A stretch of DNA of 64,000 bases from Viscum album (lineage: Eukaryota; Streptophyta; Magnoliopsida; Santalales; Viscaceae), in contig OY728142.1 of the NCBI GenBank assembly GCA_963277665.1, forward strand, positions 12,538,001 to 12,602,000, written 5' to 3'. The stretch's first letter is position 1. Each line of letters starts with the position of its first letter. Shown here one piece after another: positions 1 to 13,180 of this stretch. A program made the translations under genes and the position numbers. Under the pieces are notes generated by a model. It was given only the letters and a program-made list of their open reading frames with translations, had not been told where the DNA came from and ran no database searches.

Positions 1-1366
1 GAACTATGGAATGATTAATATATATTTGGAAGAAATTTTTTAGAGTCATTTTTTATATTTTAATGATTAATAATATGAAATTTAATTTATGCGTTAATAT
101 GAATTGATAATTTTGGAAATTTTTTATGTATAATACATATTGTAAGTATGAGTTCATTTAATTTTTAATTATGATAGAGTTATAAATTTTATTACTATAC
201 ATGTTTTAAATAATGGAATATTGTGATGCATGCCTAATACATATTTTACATTGAAGTGATTGATGATTCATGATTTAAATAGAAGTTGAATGTGATATAT
301 ATGGACTGGATCTTGTCGAAAAAATGTCTAAAATAATTAAATTTCATAAACAAGTTGATATGTAAGCATGCTAAATTAAGTGACATGATAAAATTTTCTA
401 TGTACTACTTTGTGTGATTTGAAATTTATATATTATTTATATATCAATGTTTTGATTAATTATAAATCTAGAAAACATATTTATGAATGAATTAATAAGG
501 TTCAAGTATTCTGAAATAAGTATATAATAACTATTTAATCCTGACTATGAATATGAATTATGCACCTTAATTTAAAAATTATTTATAATTATAGTTAAAT
601 ATTATATGTATATTTATTATTTAGGTAATTAAATATTTTAATTCCTTATTAGTGAAATGAAACATTAATCCTCAGTATGGATGTCATATTATTGTCTATC
701 TTAAATCTATGATTTGTGATATAAACCATTATTAAAATGGTTTCAATATCCTTATAAATATTCCATATTATATTTTGTAAAGGATGTGTTTGATGATGAA
801 AATATATGGTAACCTTGAAATGGAAGTAGTATTTATCTTCTAGGGTCTTATTTTCCTACCTGTGCTTATTTGTTTTCTAGTTTTAATTAATATTTTTCTA
901 GTTATTGTCTACAAATTTAGCTATTATTTGATTACATTCTAGTGATTTTTATTATTGTTTTTTGTTTTCTTATTTTCTTGAATCTATTTTATTTTTTACT
1001 TGATTTATTTATACGATAAAGCAATACATCATGTTTATTTTTTGATAATTAATTACTTCTATGATAATTGATTTTTCTTCTTATTGAAAACTAATTCAAA
1101 TAAGAGTAAATGAACTAAAACCACAATGAAATATTGATGCCATTAAAATTTATAGTGGCGAATGACTATGATAAATAATTATTTAACTAAATATATAATT
1201 TAATAACTTTGTTATTGATTTTTCTTTGTTGTTCTTTTATGTTAAATTCAGAATTTACATTATATATATTAAATTTTATGAAATTAAAAACTAAGTCACA
1301 CATTATGGGTTGGTTGAAAAATTATAAAGTGATTTTTAAATTAATATTAAAGGTTTTTTTTAATGG
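1..1366. other. Unassigned AT-rich flank left of element O
   Basis: No coding segment, RNA gene or terminal repeat can be supported here. The stretch is strongly AT-rich with many short A/T runs. Because element O begins about position 1367 and its other end is near 52024, this flank and the sequence after 52024 were once contiguous. It may therefore belong to the same older host element as the gypsy-like LTR at 54141, but I see no direct sequence match that proves it. Confidence 0.5.
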
Positions 1367-4300
1367 TGTATGACAACCCCATACTTTTACACACAATATT
1401 TCATGTTTTCTAAACATAAATATTGTTTAATATAATACAATGATCATAAAGGCATGGTGTCTTGGGAACACTTTATTCATTATACATCAAAGTGAGACTA
1501 AAAATAAAACTTTTTATTTTATTCTCCCTAATGAGCTTCTAAATCCATTAAAGCTTATAAATTACATGGGATAACCTAGTGAGTACATAAATAAATGGGG
1601 TAAGATAAAAACCCTAGTAAGGGACTAAACATGACATGGAAACATAACATTTGAGTAAATGATATAACATGATATCATAAAAAATAAGGAAGATGAGTAA
1701 TCACATGAAAGCTTAACAAAAATAAAATTGTATTATAAGATCATAGAATCATAGTAAATGTGAATTTAACATATATAATGATATAAACATGAGTCAAGGA
1801 TAAATTCCTAGACAATATCACACGGTGGAAGAATTCCCCTAATGGATTATGTTTACTCCATAATCCTATACATGACATCTCATGAGACTAAAGATTTACC
1901 CAATGCATTATAAGGCTATATGGAAGAACCCAACATAAAAATTTATTGATCTACGTGTTTCACATAAAGGAATAAATCCTAATTCATAACATAAAGTTAC
2001 CCCTGGAAAGAAAATGTGATTCATAATCCTGTTTCATATCATAATCAAAGGAAATTTCATAATGAAGCCTTTTGGGAAATGATCATAAGGCATGTATTAC
2101 CCCCATAAAAGGTAGTGAGAATAATCTAGGTATATATATGAGATAAATATATATATAATTTAGAATAAGTGTATAACATAATAGTTTATCGATGTTGATG
2201 AACATAATTTTAAAAACATTAAAAAAATTATTCAGGAAAATAATATTTTTATTTTGAGTAACATCAAAGGATCTCATCTTATTTGGAAAATTATTTTGAA
2301 ATATCACATTGAACATTTATAGATGATAATATCATTTTCATTTTTAAAATACCTAATTATAATATAAAACTTTCTAAAAACATAATGAAAATAATTTTTT
2401 TAAAATAACCTTTAAATTTAAAAATAAACCATTAAAACATTTTATGGACATGATGGGGAAATATTTTTTTTATATCGAATGTAAAAAAAAGATTCCCTTC
2501 ACATTTTTTGAATGAAAAGTAAAAATGTACCATGTTTATAAAATTAAAATAATATTCCTTTTAAAAAAATTTGTAAAAATATAATTAAGGGTAAAAATGA
2601 AATAAAATAATCATAGGAAAACATTTTTAGATAACATAGATTTGGTAGAAAAAAGATTTTCGATTTAAGAGAGAATTGAAGTCGTATTTTATTAAAACAA
2701 ATATTAGTAATTTTAAGTACCACATAGTGGGAAATAGTACAATTACTTGAAACATTTATGAATAAACATAAGAGAATAAAATTAAAGGGGCTTATTATAT
2801 AATTATCAAATAAATTCCTTTTAAATTAAATTCATGTATAATAAACCCCAATTAAAATGAGATTGAAATATAAACCTGTACCGCTTTGGTAACATTTAAA
2901 TCATATAATACCATGAATAAAGTATATGAATATTAACTTAAAATATCATTATTTATAAAGGATTCATGATATAGTTGGTAAATGGGCTATTTATGTACAC
3001 CATTAAATTTAAATTAGGTGCATAAAAGAACATGTGTCTCAAAGAAAGAAGTTTGTGAAAAAATCCTTACAAAGTTCATATCATTAAGGTGAGATTTAAT
3101 CAAGGAGGTGATTATGTAAAAAATTTTGATCCACATAAATTCTAGTGTAAATAAAAAATAAATCAATTAAAATTTATTTCCCTCATAATATTGACATAAT
3201 ATAATCAAATAATTATAGGCGTAACCCAATTAATAAAAATTGAGTTAACAAACCCCTCAACTTACACTTAACATTGGTTGAGCATTTTTTAAAATATTGT
3301 ATAGTTGTTTTAAAATTTTTATTAACATATAACAAAATAATATTAATATTTATAATACAATATATGATCCTTTTATAAAATATTATTATCCATTCATTAA
3401 TAATATCTCATTATCACTATTGTTTCAGTTGTTAATTGCATTGTTTTCTTATGCATGTTTTTTGTAAAGGTTGTAGACATTGAACATAATATATAGTTCC
3501 ATAATATCCATAATGATATTATTTTTATAAATATAATTTTATCATTATATTATTCTTTATAATCATTATTAAATTTTTAATATGGATAATGAATCGCATC
3601 GCTTTGTGTAGGTGGTAGGACATATGTACGCAAGAGTGGCGTTACAGTTTTATTAATAAGTGAAAAAGTAATAAATTTTATTATATATTAATTTTCATAA
3701 TAAATTTCATTTATTATATATCACATATATTCATTAAATTCATCCTTTATTACCCTCTATGTAAGTCATTAGTGAAAAATGAATCATATCATTTTGCGAG
3801 GTGGTAGTCCTCCGTACACACGAACGACAATGTCATTTATTCAATGGATGGTAAGGTAAGAAATTATATGACATATTTAATTTATAAAATGAGTAATATT
3901 TCATTAATATAATATATCAATATAAAATTAATATTTATTTCCTTCCATGTAAATTATTAGTGAAAAAGAATCACATCACTTCATGGGGTGGTAGTTCATC
4001 AAACATACGGGAAACGTTATAGTATTCTCTACAGAATGGAAAGTAAGAATGTATTTATAATAATATAATTATTAAGTAAAGTTATATCATAAATATAATA
4101 TATAATCATTATATACATAGTTATATCATTCCATGAGAAGTGGTGATGGAAAAATAATTATGTCGGTTCGTGAGGCGGTAGTCTGTTGTACACATGATCA
4201 ATGGTTTCATTTCCCATTTGAGAGAGGATGATACGATTGTAGCTAATTACCATAACATAAAAAACATATCATTTTTTGGAAGATACTATTTTTATTATAT

Positions 4301-5677
4301 AATCATGGTTTAATAATATTTTATGGATGTGGAGAAAGAAATATAATAAAATATTCGGTTAAGGGTGTTACCTCTTCTTGAGACAACTTCTTTTGGTTTC
4401 CACCAAAAGCCATCCAAGTTTGGATTTCTAAAAAATAAAGGCTTATAAGATTATGTGAGGGGATTAGGGAATTTATTTTGGTAGGTAAAATCTGAATAAA
4501 TTAATTTTGGAAGTGTATAGAGGATGGGATAGGGGTAACCTTTTATAAGTAGTGGAGAGGACACACTTGGATTTTTTAAAATAAATAATTTACCCACATT
4601 TTTATCATTCCAAAAGGCTCAAAAAATAAAAAATTTAAAAACATAGAAAAAATAGGGTCTTAATATTACCATATATTGGGAATTATATATTTTTTCTATC
4701 AATTTTTAAGTCTTATATGTTTAGTTGAACCCCTAGGTAAACTTGTTTTTACCTTAACTATCGAAAATAATTTTTATTATTTTCACTATTTATTATGGTA
4801 AAAAATTAAGTTTAATATGTTAGATAGTATAAATTATGGATATTTAAAAATGAAGTCCATTTTTTAAAATTAAACTCATACAAGTTTCATAATTAAAATT
4901 AAAATTAAACCTAAAAATGTGTCAAAACGGTTTTCCAAAACAAAAACTTTCAAAAGATTGAAAAGTTTTTATATCAAAATCAATATGAAATTGATTAACA
5001 TTACCTAATTTAGATTAATTAATATATAATTTAACTAATTTTTCTTCTAAACCCACGTTAAAATAAAATGGTCATGTAAATTATTTGAACAAAATGGAAT
5101 TTTTTTAATATTAATCACTTTTTTAATATTTATTGAAAAATGATACTTTCGATAAAAATACCAAAAATTCTCCATAAGATAATTTTAATGTTCTGATTTT
5201 AAAAATACATTTAAAATTTTAAAATAAATTTTCTAAGATCGGTAAAAATTAATTTTAATAATATATCTACAAAGCGTGAAAAAACCCACTTTTTATAAAA
5301 ATAGATCTTTTCAAAAAGAACATATATTTTTCTTTCAAAAGATTATTATTTTGTTTAAAATAAATATATAATCATTTAATTTATTTAATACCTCTTTAAA
5401 AAATATAATTTTCATAATTTATTTATTCATTTTCATACCTTCGAACTTAAAGGCTAGTCCATAATGGCCACGTTTAAATAATAATATTTTAATAAAGTAT
5501 CATGTTTAGTTTAAACTTGATGTTGCGTGAATCGTAAGATATTGATGATATTGAATTTTTTTTAAAATAAATATATCGTAAATTATAACCGTGTTAGATT
5601 CTCTTATAATAATGGTTTTTCATGTCAAACACACTATTGAATATTATGTTCCTCTTTTAAAATATCACGGTGTTAAA
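1367..5677 (-). repeat. Element O left LTR (3' LTR on minus strand)
   Basis: The start around 1367 reads TGTATGACAACCCC and aligns with TGATGACCCAATTC at 7738. The following text (the shared phrase TTTCTAAACATAAATAT, then ACATCAAAGTG) recurs in order. The right end, read on the minus strand, is TTTAACACCGTGATATTTT, a decayed form of the TGTAACACCC start common in plant gypsy LTRs. It lines up base for base in length with TGTAATAAAT at 52024. The segment from about 2045 to 2955 has no counterpart in the right LTR, so it is either an insertion here or a deletion there. The LTR contains a four-copy tandem repeat at 3585-4235. Short open frames inside it are chance. Confidence 0.75.
3585..4235. 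repeat. Four-copy ~188-bp tandem repeat inside O LTR
   Basis: Four units starting near 3590, 3780, 3968 and 4155 share the core AATCACATCGCTT, then GAGGTGGTAGTCCACC, then GTACACACG. The middle part can fold as a small hairpin (GGTGG, loop TAGT, CCACC). The same units recur in the right LTR at about 25200-25275, 50145-50235, 50335-50420 and 50515-50600. The repeat therefore predates insertion of element O. Function is unknown; tandem repeats in LTR U3 regions are often enhancer-like, but that is inference. Confidence 0.7.
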
Positions 5678-7737
5678 TTCTATAACCTTAAATTAATTGT
5701 GACCTCACAATTTAATCTTTCACTCGGTAATCAATGGTTAGAAATTTGAAAATACATTTGTTGGAAACTCACATAGTAAAAAGGGTTAATAAGTGTTCCA
5801 CTTGATAATAGAGAAAGGGTTTTATGAATTTCATCCCAAATAAAACCTTATGAGGTTACCATGTAGGAAAAAATTGGTGGGAAATGAAAACATAGACATG
5901 GAAGAGAATATTAATGCCAAAGAATTAATTGATAGTGATAGAGATCATTGATAAAAATTTAATTACCTAAAAACTCTAAATTTTTATGAGTAAAAATACC
6001 ATTTGATTCATCATAAATAAAAGTACTAGGATAATATTTTTTATTTTAATATCATTTCCCAGGAGTTAAGGGATACATTTTCCATCCATAATAAGAACAT
6101 AAATAAATATAATTACCTGACAATTATAATTTCATCCATTAATAATTTCCACCACAATATCATATTTTCTTCAAAAAATGTGAATTTGAGATTTTTTTTT
6201 TCATACCTGAAGCACTGAAATAAACTTATAACAGATCATGCAATCCATAAAACAATAATAATCTTTTCCTCTTTTCTTTACTAAAACCAAAATAGTTATC
6301 ATGACTATTCCCATATAACTCATTAATTTCTAATACCTCAATAGTATCTCCCAAAGATAAACATAATCCATTCTATAAGTGTCTATCCTTAAAACCCTTC
6401 AACTTAAATAAATAAAAACATGATATAATTCTTTCCAGATAATCCTTTATGTTAAACAAAAAGGTTATATATGCTTTAACCCAACAAAATGTCTCCTAAA
6501 ATATTATTAGTCACCTCAAAATCCATTTACTTAAAACATCGAAAGGGGTTTCCAAGATTTTGAAATTATGATTAACCTTAATCATGAAAGAACACTATGG
6601 TATTCATAACTATTAAGTTAATTTAACATAAAGACATATATGCTTCCAAAAATATCATAATCCTTATATGTTCATTTATTCTTATAACGGAAATACCATT
6701 GGTAAAAATACTTTTATAGTATAATTATTGAATCCTAATACATAAATACATAAACCCTTTTTCTTAAATAATTTGGTATAACATTGGTCACTGGTATAGG
6801 GGATAATACATAATTTAGAGAATTGACTTATATAATTCCCAAGTTCCCAACATATAAGGCCTCAAATCCATTGGAAATTCATTGCCCTGTGACCTTAATT
6901 TCCTTTAGATAACATCTACTAATCCATTTGAGATATTATTCTATGTACTTATTTCTACCGTTTTGACAAGTAAGATGATGAATTTTATTTCCTCTATGTT
7001 CGTTACCAAACTAACATTCATTAAAGATCATCCTCATCTTAATGGACTTGTTAGTAATATCACCAAACTACACATTGTTAATCATTTATGTTGAAAACTT
7101 CTTAGGTATAATCACAATATATTATTCTCTAGTTGTCATCCTTTTGGGTTTCTCATAATCACTAAAATGTCCAACACATGTATTTTAAATATGTTTCCTC
7201 TTGGTTTAATCCATTGACTAAGACTATAAAGCATAGTATGAGCAATAATAATCATAGTGGAAAATCATATAACCATGAAAAATTATTCATAAGATGTATA
7301 AATCATGACACCGATATTTTAATCTAAGACACCATAGGTTTAAGCTAGGTCATTCGTGTTCATAATATATCTAAATCATTCAAGAAAGTCTGTAAAGAGT
7401 TTGAATTTACAAAGCATATAATCCGGGAGTTCCAAAGAAGGTGTTTGTAATTCCAATTTTCATGTACCTGCTAACACTCGAGTCAAGACTGACACATATT
7501 TTTTAGCATTATTACCCCTAGGTATATCCATTCCAGAACCATGTCTACTTTCAATATCCAGAAAGGGATGTAATTTCTTAGAAACCAATTTCTCAAAACT
7601 TAACCAAAATTCTAGGATATTTTCATATACAAAAACTTGTATTTATAAATATACTTATACAAAACCCTAGGGTTGTCACTAAATTTTTATCATCCTAGTT
7701 TTAAAGGTTAAATAAACCTTTAATTTGATACCAAATA
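5678..7737 (-). other. Element O internal domain, non-coding
   Basis: About 2.06 kb between the two LTRs. No reading frame longer than a few dozen codons and no protease, RT, integrase or chromodomain motif is visible on either strand. Next to the left LTR, 5678-5690 read on the minus strand is TAAGGTTATAGAA, which resembles the intact tract TAAGGGAGGAGAA at 54128-54140. Next to the right LTR lies the tRNA primer site. The domain has both replication signals but no gene, so the element would have depended on proteins from a relative. Confidence 0.6.
7722..7736 (-). promoter_or_regulatory. Element O primer-binding site (tRNA-iMet)
   Basis: On the minus strand the sequence reads ATTTGGTATCAAATTAAAGG directly after the LTR end. 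The first part, TGGTATCA, is the start of the plant initiator tRNA-Met complement (TGGTATCAGAGC) used by many copia and gypsy elements. The remaining bases have drifted. Its position immediately left of the LTR copy at 7738 fixes the element's minus orientation. Confidence 0.65.
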
Positions 7738-8667
7738 TGATGACCCAATTCTTTTATAAACATTATTACATTATTTCTAAACATAAATATCCACTAATGC
7801 GATATAATGATTGTAAAGGCCTTGTGTCTTTAGAGTACTAGGTTCACAATACATCAAAGTGTGAATAAAAATAAAAAAAAATATTTTATTATTTATAATG
7901 AGCTCATAAATCCTTTTAAGGGCCTAAAATCTTGGTTATAAATTGGGGAATACATCAACAAAAGGTTTGGGCTAAAAATCCTAGTAAGGGAATAAACATG
8001 ATAAGGAAACATAATGTGTGGGTCAAATATATATCGTTATATCATAAAAAAGAAAGAACATGAGTAATCACTAAGAATCATAATGTAAAGAACACGGTAT
8101 AATAAGATCGTAGAATCATATGAAATGTGGTAGTAACATATAACATGACATAAACATGAGTCACTGTTAAATTCCAAGAAAATATCAAATATAATAGAAA
8201 GCCCCATAATGGATTAGGTTTACTCCAAAGTCATATACAGGACGTTTCATGAGACTAAATATTTATCCAATGCATTGGAATGATATCTAGGAACACATAT
8301 CATAATATGTTCAGGATATATGTGTACCACATAATGGAATAAATTATAATTCATAACACAAAAAATCTAATGGAAATAAAACTTGTTGTATCATCTTGGA
8401 AGGATTAATGATATAATATGTAAAGGGGAATTATATACAGCATTCAAAAGAAATTTGGTGTGTAAAATAACATGTCTTTCAAAGAAGTAAGTTTGAGACA
8501 AAACCTATAAAAGTTCATATCATAGAGGTGAGGGTTGTTTAATGGGGTGATTATGTGTGAAAAAGTAATATCCACACAAATCAATGAGGAAATAAAACCT
8601 AAATCAATCAAAATTCATTTCAAACATAATATTGGAATAATATAATCAACAATGTAAACTCATAACC
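7738..8667 (-). repeat. Element O right LTR, segment 1
   Basis: Matches the first part of the left LTR (1367-2045, then 2955-3222) in order. It ends in TAACC, which is repeated at 14870-14874 on the other side of element B, showing that B interrupted this LTR. It lacks the roughly 0.9 kb found at 2045-2955 in the left copy. Confidence 0.75.
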
Positions 8668-10360
8668 TGATGAAGTCAATATTTTCACATATTTTATTCT
8701 TTAATTAAATGTTTGTAAACTCTCCATAGTGTTATTTAATTGTCATTTATCACGTTTTTAGGATTTTGAGTTATTTTGAGCTCAAATGAAAAAATTGCAT
8801 AATTCTATGATTTTAACAGATTTTCATGACTTTGGTATTTCAATCATATAATTTAAAGTATTGATACAAATTACATGATTATTTTTTGTAGGATCCTATA
8901 TGTTATTGGGTAAATAACTTTCAATTAGACCAGATCATGAATCGAACATCTATAGCCCCAAATAAATAATTCTTTGTGGAAAGTTTTTATGAACTACATG
9001 GTGGAACCCACATTAGTAATGGATCCATAAATCCAGATCAAAATATCCAAATTAATTTATTCTACTTGGAGTAAAAATATAATTTAGTGACTCAAATCCA
9101 TGTCAAATTTTAACTAAAACTTTATTCATTAAGGAATACATTGAATGAGTTAACCAAGGAGAAAATTTTGTAAACTTTTTAACAAAAAACATGTATTCAG
9201 TGATTAAATCATAACTATCTAACATAATCTCAAAATTATATTAAATTTTCAGGGTCAATAGAAAATTCAATTTTTAACAACTCTCAAGAAGACTCTAGAG
9301 GAAGATTTGGCCATTCAGGGGGGGGCTACAAGATATGTAACCCAAGTACATGTCATGTACTGATCGACGCATAAATTTCAACCTGGATACGGATTCAAAA
9401 TACATGGAGAAAAAACATGGATCTAAAGTACACTATGTGTACCCTAGATACACATTGTGAGGACGATGGGATGCTAAAAAATAAATTCAATGCTTTATGT
9501 TCCCCATGGGATTTTTCCTAAAAATATAGGTCCCTTACTCCCTTCAAAATAATTCCACAATGACCTGTATCAGAGGGAGATATGTTGGATATTTCATTAT
9601 ATAGAATAGGAGTCCATAAATAATCAATCCATTATGGGATAAGCTCTAAGCGATGGTGGGATGAAATGATCCAAAGATTTTTCCCTTTTGATTTTGTGTT
9701 TTTATTGTAAACTCTTTTCTTTTAAATAATCCTATAATTATTTTGCATGATTGAACAAGGTCTATTTATCTCGTGTTTTCAATATATTCTATTTTTACTA
9801 GATTTTTTATTTTCATATGATTGAAAAATGATTTCCTTGTTGTTTAAACTTATTTGGTTGAGGTAACCCCATTAAGCACGATAAGGAAAATTAGGCTAGA
9901 CTGCTTGGAGGTCTTTGGGTAATCAAACCACTCTCATAAGCGGATAAACACCCATAACAAAGGTATTGATATGGCCTATGGTAAAAATAGGTGTATAACT
10001 TGAGGCCTTGAGTTATAAATTGGATAATTTAATTGGAATAAAATGGAAAACAATAATAAAGGGAGTGTCCAAAGATCAATGTTTGTCCAGCACTGCCATC
10101 TTTTTCTTGTTCTTTCCAGTTTGGTTTGCTTCGGATTTTCAATTGCAAATGCAGATTTAATAATTCATTTTTATTTCATTTTAATAATCAAAATCTTCCC
10201 ATATATATTAGATAAGTTAGTTTAATTAAATAGTGACAATAGGAAAGCAATGTGTTGTGACTGGCCTCCTTGTGATCGACCCTAGGGTGTACCACTATGG
10301 TGCCTTTTTAGGAAAATAAAGATTTAATTGAATATTGGTTCACAAAAAATCACTCTATAA
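8668..10360 (+). repeat. Element B 5' LTR
   Basis: 1.69 kb, starting TGATGAAGTCAATATTTTCA. It aligns end to end with 13181-14869, sharing for example the phrases ATCCCTTATGTTATTGG-type near 8891 and GGGAGTGTCCAAAGATCAATG at 10061. The end reads CACTCTATAA where the other copy has CACTCTATCA, so the terminal CA has mutated. It contains two palindromic boxes of the form GTACAC-n-GTGTAC near 9345 and 9428-9442. Confidence 0.85.
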
Positions 10361-13180
10361 AATTTTCACCATTTTTGGGGAGGCCAAGCTCTTATACACA
10401 CTACTTTTCAAAAAAAATCAAATATTTCAAAAACTACAAAAAATAAAATTTCATTGCATATATTTCATTTCTTGGGCCAATATAGATTTTTATGGTGATT
10501 ATTATAATTATTAGAATGTTTATAACTTTGATGGTGATCCTATGAGGGAAGATACATTGAATATAAAAGCATAGAAAAACTCCTTGATGTTTCAAGAGAA
10601 TCTCAATATTCGTGAAAAAGAAAGCTAGATAATGGCATTGCTGGCCACCAATGTGGAAGAGCTTAAAATCTCATGGATGGAACAATAAAAAATACAAGTT
10701 CAAGAGAATTAATTTATTGTTCCACCTACCATTAAAGATTAAATTGGTGAGGTTGAAGAAAAACTTGAAGATCCACTTCCCTCTCCAACAAATTCATTCC
10801 TAGCTGCCATGCTTTAAGAACAGAAGTTTGAAGATGAAATTTTTGTGGGGGATTTAATTTCTGAACCTTCTCTTTATTCAAATGTTATTATTTATGAATT
10901 GAAATCCGATCTCCAATATTCTGATTTTATAGATTCAGAACCACTAATGCTGGACCAGTATGAATAATAAGAATAAGTTCCTTGGGTTGATGAGAGAATA
11001 GAGGAGCCTATCAAGTTGTACACTAGTGAAAATGAGGACGATTACAAAAAAGATGAAATCCATGAAGAATCAATTGAAGATCCTAAACCAGTAGATAATT
11101 AACTTCAAATTCAACTAACTTCACTACCAGTAGACACCACTCCTCCAAAGGAAAAAACAGGGAGTACCCCTACATTATTTTCCCTCCCCCTCTCCAACTC
11201 AAATTCTATCCTTCATCACTTCTAGGGGTTGGGGATATTTTTATTTTCTTTGGGGGTTATCACTTCTGGAATCTACTGATAGATATCAGAAGAAATAAAA
11301 TTTGGTGGTTTCTGAGCAATAAACCCCATCCACTTTCATATTGGGTTTAACCCACTGTAACTTCTTAATTAGGGGCATTAAACACCTAGTACCCACTTGG
11401 GGGTCAAACCAAGAATTATCCATTTTTCTTTCCCATTTATATTTATTTAACTTTATAATGTTTTGTTGTTTTATTATTTTTAGTATTAGTGGTATAATAT
11501 AGGATAATTAGTCAAGGCTGCCACTCCAAAAATAATATCAGGTTTTATCTTTCCTTCTCTTTACTTTTTCTACCCATATTTATAATTGGAGATAGAATGA
11601 AGAGTAGTAAATTTTAAGTGTGGGGGGGGGGATTTCGACCTGATTAGTTACCTTTTTGTGTGATTTTCATTTTTTCATTTTTAAGAACCTTGATTTTCAA
11701 TAAATATTCTTATCACGTTTCACACATTGACTGATTTTGAGAAAATTGAAATTATTTTTGAATGAATGGATTTTAAATAATTATTGATGTGAAAACTTTT
11801 TTCTTTGAATTCGATTTTCAATAATTTTTATGAGTTTAACTGATTTTTGAAAAACATTACCATTAAACACTGAATCAAAATATTTTTCCATACCTGTGAG
11901 GTATTCTAAACCATTTTGAAATATTATTTTTAATACCCACAATTTCTTGAGAGAAATTTGAATTATTTGTGAGAACCAAAATTTGTGATTTTTCTCTTTC
12001 AAAGCTTTGGATTTCCTGAAATTTTTATGATATGATTGAGGTACTACTTTAGATATCCATATATTATCTTGAGACCCACCTTTACATCTATCCTTCATTA
12101 GCCCTTAAATTTCGTGAATTTCTTTATAGGTTTAAGCCACATTACAAGCTGATTTTTCCTTACCTACAAGCACTCTTAGTATTTTTACATGGATATATCA
12201 AGTTTGAGTGTGGGGGAAGGGACTTTCAAGTGTGTTATTTGGTATGTGTATAATCTCTGGGTGGTGTGAGGTGTGTTTTATATTTTGGGTAGTTTATTAT
12301 TATAAAATTGGGATTGAGTCACTGTTCCATTATTCTTTATTTATTTCATTCATTTATCCTTCAAAAAAATTATAGGAAATAAAAAAATAGACATGAGACT
12401 GAATTAATCATTATAAATTTTTTTATGACTCATGTACCTCTAAAAATTATAGGGAATTAATTTTCATTCATTTATTGTATTCATTTTTCAGCTCATCCTC
12501 CATGAAAAAAAATGAAAATAAAGAAAATAAATGTGTACCTTTCTAGAGGTTTACAAAAAAATGAAAAAAGAAAAAAATAGGGAGAACTTGGATGGAATCA
12601 TTCTTTGGAATCACTAATTGGATCATGTCCCATGTCAAAAAAATTATTTTTTTGTGTTTAAAATTTACATGGGATTTGATTGAGGAATTTCATGTGTTTT
12701 CATTTGATTATTCATGCATTGTACTCAAGAGTCAAACCTCCTCTTTCTGACCTTGAATTTTTTAATAATTATCCCACAAAACCTAAACCACAGATCCATT
12801 TTAACCTTTAATTAAATACCTCATGATTGAATTCATTTTCATGTTTCACACTATAGAGGTATGAAAATTTTCACAAACTTATGGTCATACATGAACTTTC
12901 CATGTAAGAGCATAAATCCAGATTCAATTTCTCTTGAGTAAAGAGTGACATAAAATTCAACATGAGGTAAGTTGTGATTGGGCTATGGATGGATTTATGA
13001 GGTTGAACGAATATTTATGTAATGAATTAATAGGAAAGAAAATTTATTTTCATATACAATATATGATGAAATTCTATTTTTGATAAGGCCATTGATGTTT
13101 TCTCATTTTAGATTATCTTGTGGATTTTGATTTGAATATATAATAATTTCTCGGGAGTGCAATGGTTAAGTGTGTGGGAT
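10361..13180 (+). pseudogene. Element B interior with gag-like relic
   Basis: Between about 10560 and 11240, plus-strand frames give broken segments rich in Glu, Asp and Pro (for example the reading EEKLEDPLPSPTNSFLAAML at about 10757-10816), interrupted by several stops. This looks like the acidic C-terminal part of a plant gag-like polyprotein, but no zinc knuckle or protease is recognisable. From about 11600 onward there is no coding signal. Purine-rich tracts resembling polypurine primers occur at 11617-11632, 12203-12222 and 13168-13180, and only the last sits at an LTR. Calling it gag is inference from composition and position. Confidence 0.4.
13168..13180 (+). promoter_or_regulatory. 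Element B polypurine tract
   Basis: AAGTGTGTGGGAT immediately precedes the TGATGAAG start of the 3' LTR, the expected place for the plus-strand primer of reverse transcription. It sets element B's orientation as plus. Confidence 0.6.
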
